A stretch of 64,000 bases of DNA from Voacanga thouarsii (lineage: Eukaryota > Streptophyta > Magnoliopsida > Gentianales > Apocynaceae). Made by a program: the position numbers and the translations under genes. The stretch is taken from assembly GCA_026120185.1 (NCBI GenBank), contig JANUWF010002066.1:124001-188000 (forward strand). The letters are read 5' to 3'. The notes beneath the pieces are model-generated. The model made no database searches, was not told the DNA's origin, and saw only the letters and a program-made list of their open reading frames with translations. Shown here piece by piece: positions 10,809 to 25,199 of the stretch; the first letter of the stretch is position 1; the number at the start of each line of letters is the position of its first letter.

Positions 10809-13800
10809 TCACCTCCGACGAGCTGAAGTTGAGTGATGATGAGGTTTGCTATCTTTCTGTATGCGATCAGCATACATCGGTAGTTGAATGGTTTCGTTGA
10901 TTTCACCCAATAAGATTTCCTCGGTGATATTATCTTTTATACTTCTCATCACCTGAAATCATAAAGAGGTACAAAAGTTACTGTCAAAACTGGCATCACA
11001 GAGAGGTTTTAAAATAATAATAATAAAAAAAAAAGCCATTGCTTTAGTAAAGTTTGGCTATTCCTGCTGTACAAGCTAACAAAATTAAACTAATAAAGCA
11101 ACAAAAAATGGTTGCAAAAACAGAAACATAGTGGTTAAATGTTATGAGAATCAACTCCTCATATGGCAATTAAGAGCTAAGAGAAACAACCCCCCCCCGG
11201 TGGGGGAGAGGAGCGCGCGCGCGGGGGGGTGTGTTAAGGGGTTCGGGGGTGGTTGTGGTGGTGGTGAGAGAGCACTCTCTCGATTGCTACCCCATTAAGC
11301 ATCCTTATTAACCTTGTCTCTGGATGGAAAATATATAGGGTGTAATACCTTCTTGTAGGTGTTGAAGTCATTTGGCGTTCCTTTGTCAGTCCTGATACGC
11401 ATACACACCCATACCCTTTCCTCAGAATTCCAAGAGCACTCGATGATTCTTCCCGAATACGACAAGGGATCAGAGCCATCTACGATGTCATCACAAATAA
11501 AGCCAAGGAAAATGAACCATAAAGAGAGTCAGGAAAAATAAAAAACAATAAACAAATCAGCCCTGCTGCAAAACAGAATGTTATCCAAGGAACACAATGA
11601 AGAGAGAATAACATTGTCTAAAAGATCTTGTGAAGATAGTAGAAAGATATAAAACTTGTTAAGTATGATATATAAAAGACCTGGTGTTAAAAACTGCATG
11701 TCCAGAGGATGTCTAATGTTCCACCATCTAATCAAGGAGTAAGCTTGAAAAAATATTCCACGAAAGGTGAATACCATAGGGCCAAGCTGAAATCCATGCA
11801 AACTGGAGCAAAGTATGGGAGGGAATGCAGAAAATGGCCAACTCTACTATGAATATGACTCGAAGAATTTCCAGTTCCACATTTCATTTTTTATATAGAG
11901 AATGCCAACAACAAAGTGAGGACAGGTGCAGCTTAAAGAACACATATTCAAATTTCAACCTTGTTTTAAGGATAAGCTTGAATTGCTCAACATGGCATTA
12001 TTCTCCTAAGTATACTGTAAAATGCATATTTAAGAGTCCTCTAGATGAAAAATAAGTTAGCAGACTACCACTGTGAATCTAGTAACTGGAGATAGATATG
12101 CAAAGTAACATTCAGCTTTTCAATTCAAAATATGGCTATGTGCCAAAGTAGTTGAAAGAACTTATATAAATCTTGTTCTTATTGTTTGAGAGGGCATGGA
12201 GATGCATGCAGGGAAAAGAAGGTTTCTTAACCCAAAAAAGGAAAGCTTCTAGAAAGAAAGATTCCAAATTTGTAAAGGTCTACTAGTGCACATCAATTCA
12301 TTTATCAAAAAATATTGACCAATGAATTCATGCATTCACAATTATCCTACTCTACAATTCATTCTCTTATATTTTTAAATAGATTTATCTTAACTAATGG
12401 CAGTGCGAAGCGTTTGCAGATTAATGCTAGTCTTGCTAGATCTCAGTTTGATATCTTGAAGAACTCCTTTTTTTCACACATCTGCCATCCTCCACATGTT
12501 TGTACAAAGAAAAGAAAGCCAAAATGACATCAACACCTCCCCCCACCCCATTTAAAAAAAGAATCATTAAGCGCAATATATTAAAATTTTTAAACTATTC
12601 CTGCAATTTAATCTTGGAAAAGGGGGAACATTACAAAGCCCAAAACTTTTGCCCACTATTTTTTACAGTAATTTCCAAAGCAAGAAAGTAAAGTTGCAGT
12701 ACTCTGAAAAAGGAAAAGAGGGGGAAAGGGAGGGAGGGAGGAAAAGGGTGGCAAGGTCAAACAAATAAAAAGAGAAGCAGAAAATATTAGGGAAAGAGAA
12801 GAGGAAACGAAAGATACACAGAATCACTAACCACTGAATACAACAGTACTCCCTTCCATCAATTTCTTCTTCCCTCGTTCATAAAGGTAAAGCTGCTGGC
12901 GATCGTCAACAAGCTAAAAACACAATAGGCAGACTCAATATATTATAGATTAAAGAGAACAAGTTGCAATAGAATCCAATGTACTAAAAAGGATGAAACT
13001 AAGCAACCCCACAAACCAAATGGATTTAAAATAAGAATAGTATCCATGGAGAAAAGAAGAAATACAACCTCAAAGAGAAAGTCAACAGAATTCATATTTG
13101 CATACTTCCATTTCAAGAGACCCTCATGAGTGCGAGGAACATATGGGTCATCCCAGCCCTGACAAAGAGGGGAAAAAAAATTAGACACTTCATACAACTC
13201 AACAGAACGACCCCAAAAAAGGAGTGAATTTCAAGAGCTCAAACGTTGACAAGCTCATAGAGAGCAAATTTCAGAAACGACTAGAATTATTGTCACTTTG
13301 AACCAAGAATGACACCTGAAACATCAGCTGTCAACTATCACTCATTTCTAAATGTTAGCTCTGCTTCCACTGATATTACTTGGCACGCAAACAACACCCC
13401 CCCCCAAAAAAAAAGAAAAGAATTAACAGATAACGAGCAAAACATCTCTAAATGGCACATCATCAAGCAGCAATCGGAAAACACCTATTCTAAATTATTT
13501 GGTTTCTCAGAAAATCGCTTCATATTAGTGTATGAAAGTCTAAAATTAACAAAGTAGAAGTTCAATAAATGACAAAAAATGTATCGTTCCATTAAACAGC
13601 CACCCTCATGCACCTCACCTGAAAGATTAGACCGTCTGCCTCATGTGAGAGCTTGGGAATAAACTCTCTCAAAAGTTTGGTGACAGTTGAAAGCAACCAA
13701 AAGTCCTTCCTCCTCACCTAACAAACTTTGGCACATTAGTTCGAAGAAGAAAGCAAAAAGGTGGAAATTCTCTGATCGTGATTATCTACACACAAATCAT

Positions 13801-16800
13801 ACCCTGAATGGTTCAAGCTCATATCTGTAGTAGGGGTTTCTACTCTGATATATATGCTGCCGCTCATAGTTCCTCGGTTCAATTATTTCTTTCTCAAGCA
13901 TTTTCCAACGTTCACAGAAGGGTCGCTGCACAACATTCATTTGCTAGCATTAGACATTGAATGATTTCATCAAAAAACGAGTTAACAAAAAGAGAACTCA
14001 AAAGCATGATAATAAAAGCTCTCAATATTTAACATGCAGAATCCAATAAAAAATATAGAGAGGAAAAGAATGGATTGGATTTTAATTGGAAAAAATATAT
14101 ATTCACACTATTATAAGGTCCAAATTTGACAGCCTCAATATATTCTTCACTTTAACATCTTAAAGGAGCCTGAACATGAAATTAAAGATTAAGAATGCAT
14201 CTCCAGAAAACAGAAGAATTTTACAGATCAAACTAAACCAAAACTTGAATTATGCATCACAACCAGCATACATTCTACATTGTCAAGGTTGTTGATCAAC
14301 TGAACTTGAACAGAAATACTTTATAATATCAAGCCAAATAAAAATCAGTTCTTCAAAAACTAAATGATAGTCACTCATTTTAGATCCAATATTAATCTCA
14401 GAAACACATCTCCACTCAAGTTTTGTCCATCTTTTTGCTTACCATAAGAGGATTCTCTTTTGCTGTTTATCACTCTTCTTAGTTCTTGCTTCAAAAGAGA
14501 ACACAAAATAATGAATAAGGACAAAATGCTTTTGATTTTAAATACAGTTTTAAGACTCAACAGCTAAGCCAGGCTCACAAGTTGAATGACAAACTCAAAT
14601 GTGAATATTGAAGCCACCTAGTTCTAATTCATGAAGTGGATCAAACAACTCAATGTGGCTCTATGTTTTGTTCCACAAAATTGATAATATAAAAACATTC
14701 GGCATGAAAACCACAACCACTTCGGCCAAAATCTAAGTAGCACTTGATACAAGTCAACAAACCATCATTGACGCGTGATTCCACACCCACACACCCAAAA
14801 AAAAAAGGGAAAAGAAAATAGAGGAAAGCCCAACAATAATAGTGTAGCTTTCAACATTTTTAGTCTTAAACAGTTTACTTCATGAACAAAAACAAAAATA
14901 CACCCAAAAAAATAAAGGAAAAAGGGAAATAGTGGCACTTGTTCACACTAGAGAACCAATTCAAACCAGATTTCTTCCGATGATCTTTAGATAACAAAAG
15001 TAAGTGCTCAGCAAACTATTAAAGACATGAAGCAACAAGAGGCATGTTAAAGAAATTGGACAATGTGAACACCTACTTTACTAAAAGACCAATTAACAAG
15101 TAGTTATATACTTCTTACCTCTATTATAGAGACTGAATTTAGTGCCATCATATCATATATTAGATATCTTCTTTCTTGCTTTTGTGAATCTGGCAATGTG
15201 TCTATTATCATTTCCCCATCAAGCAAGGTGAAATGGTGGGTCCTCTCAGCTAATCCCTTGTGAGACACATGAAAAATAGCAGTATTCAGAAAACCAGAGT
15301 TTTGTCATCAGGAAATAACAAAAGCAGAAAGAGAATGAAAATAAACTAATAGCTGCATACTTCATTAGTGTGCCTGCAAGGGAATCTCATCTGCACCCTT
15401 CGGAACTTGAAGTGTCTATCAATCAAGTAACATCCATCCATGGTAATCAACATCATATATCTCGTTCCATCAGCCTTCCAAGTGGCATAGTAGTAACGTT
15501 GCCTTAACAACTTCACATTCTCACTGCACACCCAAACATAATAAAAATGTTATGAGAACACAATTTGATGGAAGTAAATGAAATGTGTCAACAGAGGTCC
15601 ATCATTATGGCTCAACTATTCTTTTCACCATCAAAGCAACTCCCACAAGAATATAATAATCAAATAAGATCAACTAAATATGTCTAAGCGATTTGCTAGA
15701 CTCTTAAGAATATTGTGCAACCATTGAACATTCAGGACAATCTGCAGAACATATGAAATCGAGCATGTAGAAGCTAGCAAAGCCTAGTAGGAGTTCTGCA
15801 TTCAATTTTCCATCCACCTTCATCCATCATAATTTTGAACCTCATCAACATTTGTCAGAAAATTTTGTTTTCTTTTTCCTACAAGAGATTGTAGACAGGG
15901 GACTTGTTTTTAAAAAACCAACATCACACCACAAAAAGCCAAGGCAAAGATGACGTGAAAATCTTATAAGGAACCCCAAAAAAAAAAAAAAAGAGATAAG
16001 AATGAAATGAATAACTACAAACATGCCATGAAAGGCCGGAAACAAATCTAGATACGATTAAAAAATTACCAAATTTGTACATAACTCATACCACTTCCAA
16101 AAGAGGAAATCTGCTAGCCTCACAGTGTTTTTCATCCACTAACAAAGTCTAAATCTCTCTACAAATTGTATGCAAAATAAAGGATACATATCTTCCTGAA
16201 AGCCCACGAGCACAAAAACAAGACTCTTTCTCAGAGTAAGACTAAACCTCTGGGCAGTTTCCCCTTCCAACTGTGTCAAGATGCCCTTTGATAAAGTTAT
16301 GGTGGGGTAAAAGAAATGGTTGTACTCAGTTGAGCCTCTTGCATAAGGAGGAGACAGAAAAGCTCAATAATTGCATGGGAAAAAACAAGATAAGTATCAT
16401 CTTAACGTTCTCACCCAACTTCTAAAATAGAAAAATACTCAAAACCCTATATCCCATGAAAATGTTGATTTGTCAGGTGCATAGTTTCTTCCACTATATC
16501 AAGACAAATGAGAGGGAAAGAGGAGGGGGGGTGGAATCATTCTTCCAGTATAGCCACAGTACTGGGTTTGACACTACAACACAATCCATATTGAAGGATG
16601 TGCAAATTTCTTTATAGCAGAACCATCAGGGATCCATATTAAGCATTATTTGAAGCTATCAGACAAGGGGGATCCAATGGACAACTCATTTCCCTAGATC
16701 TCAAATAAGGAGGATCTAGCGAACCTGAAGAGTCCCTACTCAGACTGTTCCAAATGTCCTAAAACAGAGCTAGGCCACCTAATATATCCTTCATGAGGAA

Positions 16801-19800
16801 CCACCAGAGACCCTTTCAAACACTCACCATGAAGTTGAAAAGGTGCTGGGATGTCAGGACAGAGAATTCTCCCACACACACACACAGGGGAAGCAGCGAG
16901 TAGATATGCCTAGTCTATCTCTGTGTGGCACTGGATTTCATCCTGTTTTTGTATTGGTAAAAGAACTGTAGCGATACACCCCAAAGAAAGTCTATTACGC
17001 TTATCATGCCAAAGACAAGACCACCAATGGCTCTCCCAAATTTAATATGTGAGACATTTCTAGCTTTGCCCCTTTCCATGTATTCAATGAGAGATGATGT
17101 GTAATCAGATTACAAAGAATCTTTACCACAAGTACATGCAAAAGAAAAGGACCATTAAAGATAATTAATGCACATGTGCAGTGACACTAAATATACAACT
17201 TACGAGTTCAAAGGTATATAACATTGCATTTCCAAAACAGAAGCGACAACTTGAATCAATCAAGGCAACTAAATTTCTACAAATGAGGAATAAGTGGAAT
17301 TGAACCTGTTAAGAGAAACCGGATGCGACCCAGGAAATTGCGCATGCCCCTTCCCCTGATATATGTATTGAGAAGGAAAATACAGCATTAGAGAATGAAC
17401 AAGATATGTGGAAAGTCTCATAAAGAACTTCTCACAACTAATAAAGTCTTATAATGTCTGTTAGTCACAATCAAATCCAGTCTCTGAACACGACTTTACC
17501 AAATACAGATTATACTAATAAAAATAATTTACTTCCATTGCATGACCAATGATTTCTGAAATGAATTATCCCTACATCAGACTAATTTCAATATATTTTA
17601 GGTAGAACAAAAACATTGCTTAAACCACAGAAAATGGGTAATTTCAGCAGCAAGAAAAGAAGGGATAAATCGTAAGGAAGGTTCAGCACCTTTTACTAAG
17701 AGACCGGGCAAGGGCGCAGCACATCTTTTGACTAGATATGCTCAGAAGTAAAGGAAAATGTTCAATGGGCTGCCACTGATTGAAAAGTTAAAATACATAT
17801 GAATCACTTTTCTTTAACTACTTAAGCTTTTAGATGAGCAAGTAATTTAAAAATGGAATCAGCATGAAATTCCTATGCAAGTCTTGCTGCCAGCCGGTTA
17901 TAGTAAGTGTCCATCGCATGTCAGGCCTATTGAAAGGTTCCAACACACACGTGATTGGGCATTTTAAGTGTTTAGACGTATAAATTACACTCCTCTCCAA
18001 AAGCTTTGACTCTTCTACCCAGTTATATTGTCTCTGTCATCAAGATGATACACTTCAATTTTCAGTACTACAATCAGTATAATCTTTCATTTCTTTCAGT
18101 CAGAGAAATAGAGAGGGGACAGGAGGAAGAGAGAGGAAATCTACCCCTCCAGGTAACTTCAGTGATTGATAGCAGAACTGCCTCATTGTCTCTTCCTGAT
18201 CAGGCGGAATACCATCTCCTAAAATGTCATCATTTGACATCACAATCTCTGGATCATTACTGCCCTGGAAAATCAAAGACAGCTATGAAATAAGAGGAAA
18301 ATACTCGGCACTAATTATATTCCAGAAAACATACTGTGGAATTAATTAGAAAAAAAAAAAGGGTATCCGAAGCTTCAGCAGTGCAATCAGAAGCAAAAAA
18401 ATCAAGTGAAAGATTTTAGCATAATTATTCCAGGATTGTCAGCACTCCAAGTCTCAAGTAGACCACAATAGGCGGCGAACAAATTCAAAAAACTAGAAGC
18501 ACCAAATGATATAAAACATATGCAGATAGCAGGAAAAAGAAGATTGCAAAACAACTTAAAAAGCTTTTGCTACCCATTGTGATAATAAAGTATCTTATCC
18601 ATGAACAAAGAACTTCAGTTTCAATGCAAACTATTAACAACCATGTCTATCTCAAAGCAAACTTCACGGAAGATGCATTTTTTAGACTGCATCAGACATT
18701 ATCCAAGGGAGGATGCAAGTTAGGATCAACTCCATCTCCAACATCCCCAAACAGAAAAGAGGCTGATGTATGCAACTAAAAGGGCATGAACTCATTGGGG
18801 AAATCCAGACGAAAATTTCAGTGAAAGGATCTAATAGATGTCTAGTCGGCCATTTTTGCATTCAACTTCATTGACTTCATTCTAGTACCCCTTTTCAAGA
18901 TGCTTACAAGAAGCGCATCTTCATCATGCCCCTTTTCTCCAAAAACAAAAGGACAACACTTTTAGGCTCTTTCCCAAGTTACATTTATCTTCACCTCTCC
19001 ATGAAAATGTAAAACAGAAAGAAACTGCATATTGACAATACATACAAGAGGAGGAGCTGCAGAAACTCCATCGTCATCGTCATCTGGCATCGCATCACCA
19101 TTTAGATCAAATTCAGTAGATTTTTTCCACTCTGGAGTTGAAGGACAAACAACCATTTCTGGCTTCTTTTCATGATAAAACAAGTACAAGGCATCAATGT
19201 AGTCAGGCTTGTATATTCCTGGTGGGCGTGCATCAGCAAATATTTTAATTGCCTGCATAGAATCCATGTCCCAAATGCTTTACATGCAGGATTAAATGAT
19301 ATAAAAAGGGTTATTAAAAAGTTGAAATAGATGCCTCACCTGGGTGACAGAGACTTGCTGGGTACGCATAAGATAGTGAATGATCATATACCCGGTTCGA
19401 TTATGCCCATGCGTACAGTGCACCAAGATATGCTTCTTAGAGTGCCTCTGCCGATTAAGAAATTGTGACACCTGAGAATCATGAGCAATTTGGTCAAATG
19501 CATTATTAGAGATATTCACTTATTCAACTCTTGTGCATAGAATAAGTCAACATCTGGCAGAAAGGAAAATGCTCGCCCCTTGAAGGTACACAATACAACC
19601 AAAATGCCTATGCCTTCATGTACCACGTTGAGGAACATCTCCCTTTCTAGAGCTACAACATAGAAGCTCTTACTTCCTTGTCGCTCAAGTATACTGACTC
19701 CTTAAATATAAACACTTTTGAAAAAAGGAAGGAGGAAAAAGGTCCAAAAGAGTACTAACCAAGAGAATCAAACAAAATGAAAATGAGCATACATTTGAAA

Positions 19801-22043
19801 CTTCAAGTAACCACCAAGTCAAAACATGCTAGGGACAACTTACCTCATAAACAAATCTGTTAACAGACTCGTTATCAGGTACAGAATCACGTCCCTTACA
19901 AGAAATCTAAATCAAATACAAAATATCAAAGTCAATGCTTTATTTCAAAATTCAAAACACACACACACACAGAGAACCAATAAATAAATCATGTCTAAAA
20001 GCGTCAGAGAACACCAGAATTACTTCACGGAAAAAAATCTCACGCACCTTAACATGCTTTATACCTTCTTTGTTCAAATCACTCAATGAATAATACCGAC
20101 TTGTATTCGTCAGATCAATTACCAAACCAAGCTGGAAGATTCAAAAGAGAGATGAAAATGTTCCAATTAACAACCTGAATCCCATAAATCATGCATTCCT
20201 AATCAACCTAAGAGAGAGAGAGAGAGAGTGTGTGAGAGAGAGAGAGAGAGATGAAAGAATATGCATCACTTTTCATAAGGTTTTCAGACACAAGATGTTA
20301 TTGCCCTTGGGCACATCAAACAACTTGAAGTATCTTTACAGCAGTTAGAGAAACAAGAATGAATTATAAAGCTTTCCGAAGACTTCCAAAAATTTTGAAG
20401 AAGATATCACGGTCTTTACGAGTAGTGAGAATTAAATACCTTTCTCCCTAAAACTCTTTGTTGATGTATCACTTGTCTAAATGAGTATCTTTTACCAGGG
20501 ACAATACTATCATTAAAGGATTCACCCAATGGTACTTTTGAAGGTATTATACCCCCAATTTCTTGTCCAAATGCAGGACAATCCAACCAACCTGCAACAG
20601 AAGGAGAGAAAATAAAAATGAAAAATACATACCGCCTAACGAAAAGTAGAAAAAAGCATGGAAAAGGAAAAGCACAACACTAATCCTGCAATTAGCGAGG
20701 AAAAAACATAAACAAAAAGGAAAAGGGTATATTGAACAATTCTTACCATTTTCTCCAACCAAAAATAATATCCAGGATTGCTAAGTTTCCAAAGGAAAAA
20801 GCCTTTTCCTTTGAAAAAAGAGAAGGAAAATGATTTGGATATTCTGAACTAGATACTAAAACTCTCTCGACTACCATCACAACTACGCCAAATTAATTAC
20901 AATATTCCACAATATAAACTTGCAAAAATTGGATAATCGTACCAAAGCAAATTTGGTAACAATAGCAAAAATGTAAGTGGTTATTAACAATTATTGTTAA
21001 ATCACTAAACCAAGAAATATGTCAACACACATTTCCTTCACGTCTCAAAAAATTGCAAATTCATCACAATCAGCACTAAAATCTGTTACCTGGAGGAAGT
21101 TTATTCAATCTAGGTTTTTTGTTTGGAAACATCTCGTCCCGATAATATGGCTGTGATACATACTGCGGTCGATCATCGGGTCGATGTCTTCTTAGTCGTT
21201 GAATCCTCTCTTCACGCTCCTAGCAGCCAAACAAATGCAAAATATCATTACAGAAAAGTATTGACACACAAAAGATCCTGCAACACATGAAAATAACATT
21301 CAGATTAACACACCGGGAACTTCAACTATTCAAAATTTCCAAAATACATAAACTAAATCAGAGCAATATTAATTTTTAAAGAACCAGTTACATAAGACCT
21401 CCAATTCCAACTGCTCCTTTTTGTAGATTATGCAAGAAAAAGAGAGCGTGACTGATCCTGAAGCTGCAGGGAACAGGGGGGGTGATCCCTTCCATGGTAC
21501 GTTGACCAAGCCATACCATTCATCCCCAAATCCCCCCCCCCCCCCCCAATACTCACTCCAATCCAACCCAACACCCAAAGCAACACAAAAGCTCCAAAGA
21601 AAACTCATCGTTCATGTTACTCTAGAGGTCTAAATAAGTGCCTATACTCTAGTAACCTAAAATTAAAGTGAAGAACAGCCAGTTCCATGCATCAACTAGT
21701 GGTCCCCATGATCCATTCAAAGGATACAGTTTCCCAAATCACCAGCATGCTAGTATTTTCTCAGTCGTGTGCAAAACTCAGAAAATGTGTGTCTGAAGAC
21801 ATATTTATTAGAAAAGCTATATATATACCCAAAAAGGCAGAGTAAAGATGAGACTTATATTCTGTTGTTTCTGTTGAGGAGGGAATGAGAGAGAAGCAAT
21901 ACCCGCCGTGAAATCTCAACCGCACTTACTGCTTCGGCATGATAATTGTGGCCTACATGTACATCTGGTGCATTGTCTTCTGATAAATTTGGTTCAAAGA
22001 TCTCCTCATCTTCCTCTGGCTGCGGAGAGGCATTTAAGTCCAT
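10809..22043 (-). CDS. bifunctional mRNA capping enzyme (RNA 5'-triphosphatase / guanylyltransferase)
   Basis: Nuclear enzyme that removes the gamma-phosphate from nascent pre-mRNA 5' ends and adds GMP. I assembled 17 coding exons by GT-AG junctions and frame: 22043-21903, 21219-21090, 20591-20440, 20131-20048, 19906-19844, 19471-19340, 19252-19046, 18264-18145, 17355-17306, 15523-15361, 15256-15119, 13925-13803, 13717-13619, 13158-13069, 12913-12832, 11479-11349, 10952-10809. They sum to 2049 nt, 682 residues plus TGA, with every junction in phase. The N-terminus (M-D-L-N-A-S-P-Q-P-E-E-D) is acidic and matches my memory of plant capping enzymes. The phosphatase loop H-C-T-H-G-H-N-R-T-G gives Cys209 and Arg215. 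The nucleotidyl-transfer motif K-A-D-G gives Lys376. Later motifs are L-L-D-G-E, E-A-D-G-L-I-F and L-K-W-K. The frame looks intact. An upstream in-frame ATG four codons earlier (22055) is possible. Confidence 0.95.
11170..11235. repeat. C/G homopolymer and (GC)n patch in an intron
   Basis: Within the last intron (10953-11348) a run of C, a run of G, a (GC)5 stretch and another G run follow each other. Such tracts are prone to length change and to assembly error. Confidence 0.85.
15361..15523 (-). other. capping enzyme exon with the guanylyltransferase lysine
   Basis: Codes for residues 360 (shared codon) to 414. It contains W-K-A-D-G-T-R with Lys376, the residue that forms the covalent GMP adduct in this family, then the D-G-C-Y-L-I-D-R strand. 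Its acceptor GTGTGCAG completes a serine codon split after two bases by the 1.8 kb intron 15524-17305. Confidence 0.93.
15524..17305 (-). other. large intron of the capping enzyme gene
   Basis: 1.78 kb between the exons at 17306-17355 and 15361-15523, with GTTC donor and GCAG acceptor context. No inserted gene or transposon with recognisable ends was seen in it. The other long introns (13926-15118, 11480-12831, 17356-18144, 18265-19045) are likewise AT-rich and without recognisable genes. Confidence 0.8.
19340..19471 (-). other. capping enzyme exon with the triphosphatase active site
   Basis: This 44-codon exon (residues 191-234) encodes the cysteine-phosphatase signature HCX5RT, with Cys209 as nucleophile and Arg215 in the phosphate loop. 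It is followed by the Y-M-I-I-H-Y-L-M-R helix typical of capping-enzyme triphosphatases and dual-specificity phosphatases. Splice sites are CAG|GTGTC (acceptor) and CAG|GTGAGG (donor). Confidence 0.93.
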
Positions 22044-22104
22044 GCTAGCAATCATTCAAGATGAACCAAGAAGCATTGGTGAAGGATCTCGGCAGATTTA
22101 TCAC

Positions 22105-24258
22105 CTAAGATTAACAAGATTTGGAAATATACGCAAGTGAATACCATTCCCAACAACATTGTTCACTGATATTACAGTAAATGTCAAGAGAGAGAAAGTC
22201 TGAATTATTCCTTAGGCCATTAGAGTTGGACTTTGAATACCCACAGTAAATCAATTGAAGACCCTTAGTATTAGGGCATGCCCTTCACCGAGAGCTAATA
22301 ATTGGTCTTCCTTTTATCACTAGGTTCTTTAGTAGGAGTCCCATTGTGGACCTTTCATAAAACCCAAAAGAAAAGGATACTGAACTGGCGTCCAACACAG
22401 AGAAGGGAGGAAAATTAAGAGGCACAGAATAAAATAACAATAGATAGCAGTGCCCTAACGAGGATCATCAAATGTTAAATGTTTGGAAAATTATCAAGGC
22501 TACCAGATTCAAGTTCCCAGTATACATGCTCATATTTCCTCATTTATGATATGGCAGTATTTTGCAAATTGAAACCTTACAAAACGAGCAAATAATACAG
22601 AAGTCCATCTCTTTTCTCTACTAGTAACAATAAAATAACAAAGGATGACAGAAAAATTTACACCAGCCTATTTAGATCATTTTTGTTCTTTCTTCTTCTT
22701 GAAGGGAGAGCAGTGGATAAAAAAGATCACAAGTTTATCAATGATCCACAATTCCCCTAAAATGGTGCTACATATTAAAAAACAAAATTTAACTGATTTG
22801 GCAAGGTAAGCAGATGAATGAAAAGGACATTTGAAAATAAATACGTGCACAAACATCCATGTACAATAAAATTATCCAGGAATCTTTTGCCTATTGATAA
22901 TGCTAAACAATACTACCAGACATCAAATCTAACCACTAATGTCAGGAAGGACGGAAGTAGAGACAGACGTGACACAAAGGAAAAACTAAGATACCGCACA
23001 ACTGAGGTCTGGGCATTCCTTGACCTTCATTAAAATAGGAATTCTTCAAGTGAGAAAATCCAAGAAACATAATAAAGGCACGTCAAAAGGCCAAAACATG
23101 TGCACTAACAAGAGCTAAAAGGCAACAGGTATCTTGCATTAAGACAGTACCATCAATTACCAAATTCCACAAAACTTTCTAGATTGGCAGGTACATGTAT
23201 AAAGCAGCAGAGTAAGTATGCATATGCATACGGCTACCATACAATGACGGTTACATGACTTTTAATGCTTGTTACCAACCAAAGCAGCTCAGCCACGCCA
23301 CAACCTTGGACCAAATCCCAGCTGCCTCCTCACAAAGAGGAAAAAGCAGAGAGTTCCTGTAAATATGCTTTCCTCTTCCCCCAAACCAATTAACAGAAAG
23401 GTTCAGATTCACAAAAATGACCAAAATTGTATTATTTCTCTCTTTATGAGCCAAGACTTGACAAAATGGAATTTAAAATCCCAGGAATAGAGAAAGAAAG
23501 CACATAGAGATCATCTTCTGCATAACCCTCAAAAAATTAATGGCAGCATAAGTTTCGACACTTTCCAGAAATGTCAACAAAAGTTTGGAAGGAAAAAAAA
23601 AATAATCAAACTTTGTAAAATCCACATTCCCAACCACAATATCAAGTACAACTCAACCTATGAGGATAGCAATTCATCCTTAGCTCACTGCTTATATCAG
23701 CTTTTGATTAAAACAACTGAAAAATTCAAATTACAAATTGAAAATGCATAGAATTCTTAACCCATACCATGCACATGAACATGCATAATCGAAAAATAAA
23801 ACCCTAGCTCAGCAACTCTGCTATACAAAACCATCATATCATACAAAAATTAACACAGAATAGTATTCCAACAGAATGCAGCGGCTAAATATTCATTCAC
23901 AACACCAAGAACTCAGTCCAAACCTTTGGGAAATTTTTGCTTCAGGCAGCCACAGATAATCCTCTCTGAAAAAAAAACCAAAGCTTCAACTGAAAAGCCC
24001 CTATTATCCAGTAAGCATAATAATTCCTCCCGAGTAAGACTTCAACTCATAAACCCTAGACAGACCGTATACAGCCAGAACTAGAGGGAGAAAGCAAACG
24101 AGAGAAGATCGCCCAAAATTCATATGTCAATCAATCCATAACAAGGATTGAGAGCTACAGGAACACGAAATTGCAGAAAAATTCACATGCTCGTAGACAC
24201 ACTCGTGTGTGTATGTAATCTGAGTTTGTACAGAGGAAGTAAATTGGGAACGAGGTAC
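22105..24258 (-). other. first intron of the capping enzyme gene (in the 5' UTR)
   Basis: The donor AAG|GTACC lies at 24259/24258. The most likely acceptor is TTAATCTTAG ending at 22105, about 60 bases before the start codon. The intron is 2.15 kb, AT-rich, and carries no ORF I believe. The exact acceptor is inferred; an alternative nearby AG cannot be excluded. Confidence 0.55.
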
Positions 24259-24330
24259 CTTAACGGGGGCGGTGGAGAGAGAGAGAGAGAGAGAGTGATG
24301 GTGAGCTTTCGCAAGCGGGGAATGAAGAGC
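24259..24330 (-). promoter_or_regulatory. noncoding first exon with CT-rich leader; promoter just upstream
   Basis: On the minus strand a (CT)9-type tract, common in plant 5' leaders, lies about 20 bases before the splice donor at 24259/24258. Further upstream (about 24333-24345) is a TATATT-like sequence that could serve as TATA element. The transcription start is inferred to lie near 24310-24330. Only the splice donor is a firm sequence feature. Confidence 0.45.
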
Positions 24331-24399
24331 GGGGTAATATAGTCAATGAGTGACTAGTATTTAACGGGAACGTAAGGGGGCATAAGGGCTGAGGAGTGA

Positions 24400-25190
24400 G
24401 GAGGGAGGTGACAACCGCCTAAGCTACGGCACCTGTGAGCTTCCAAACGTTACCGTCACGGTAGACAGATGGTTTTGATTGCCTTTTGTTTTACAGGCAA
24501 ATTTCACTTGTGATGGTTTGTGTGATTTTAGATTTGCATTGTTTTTTCCTTTTTTTTTTTTTTTTTTGATGTCATTGAGGCTACTTCTATACCTTTTGAC
24601 ATTTTTGAAACAGGGGAGGGATAAGGTACACTTATTTTGTATTTTTTATAAAAAGAAAATACTTTTTTAAACTTTTTATGAAAAATAAATTTAATATAAA
24701 TAAATTTTTATTTATTGCTCACGTCAAATTAATTAAATTTTAATTTTTGAATTTATAAATTCTTTATAGAATTCAAAATCATACTTATATTTCTTGAAAT
24801 CTTTTAATATAATTTCAATCCAAGTATGCTCTAAATCAATGAGTCTAACTTATTTCCATTTGAGCTTCACTCAAATATTTTACTATATGCTTAAATTAAT
24901 GGGATAAAAAAAATATTATGACTCTTGAATTATTCAGAATACACCGATTATCTTTTAATTATTACATTCGCTTAATTTACCCTTAATTTTTTAAAATAGT
25001 TACTTATTGTCATTCTGCCATTTGATTAGTAATCAAATTCTATTTCTGTTAATTTTTAGAGACTTTTATGTAGTTTATATTAATTTTTAAAATATACAAT
25101 TATTCCATTCTTATTATTTTAAGATTTTTAACTTTTTTCCTCTATCTATTTTCTCCTCTAAATCCCTGGATTCCAACCCCAAAACACTGC
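24400..25190. other. intergenic, nothing recognised
   Basis: Strongly AT-rich. The predicted ORF at 24479-24670 crosses a poly-T run and is not supported. Confidence 0.55.
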
Positions 25191-25199
25191 AACTCAATG

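Noticed and set aside
18006..18293. 95-codon plus-strand ORF
   Set aside because: Antisense over a confirmed capping enzyme exon (18145-18264).
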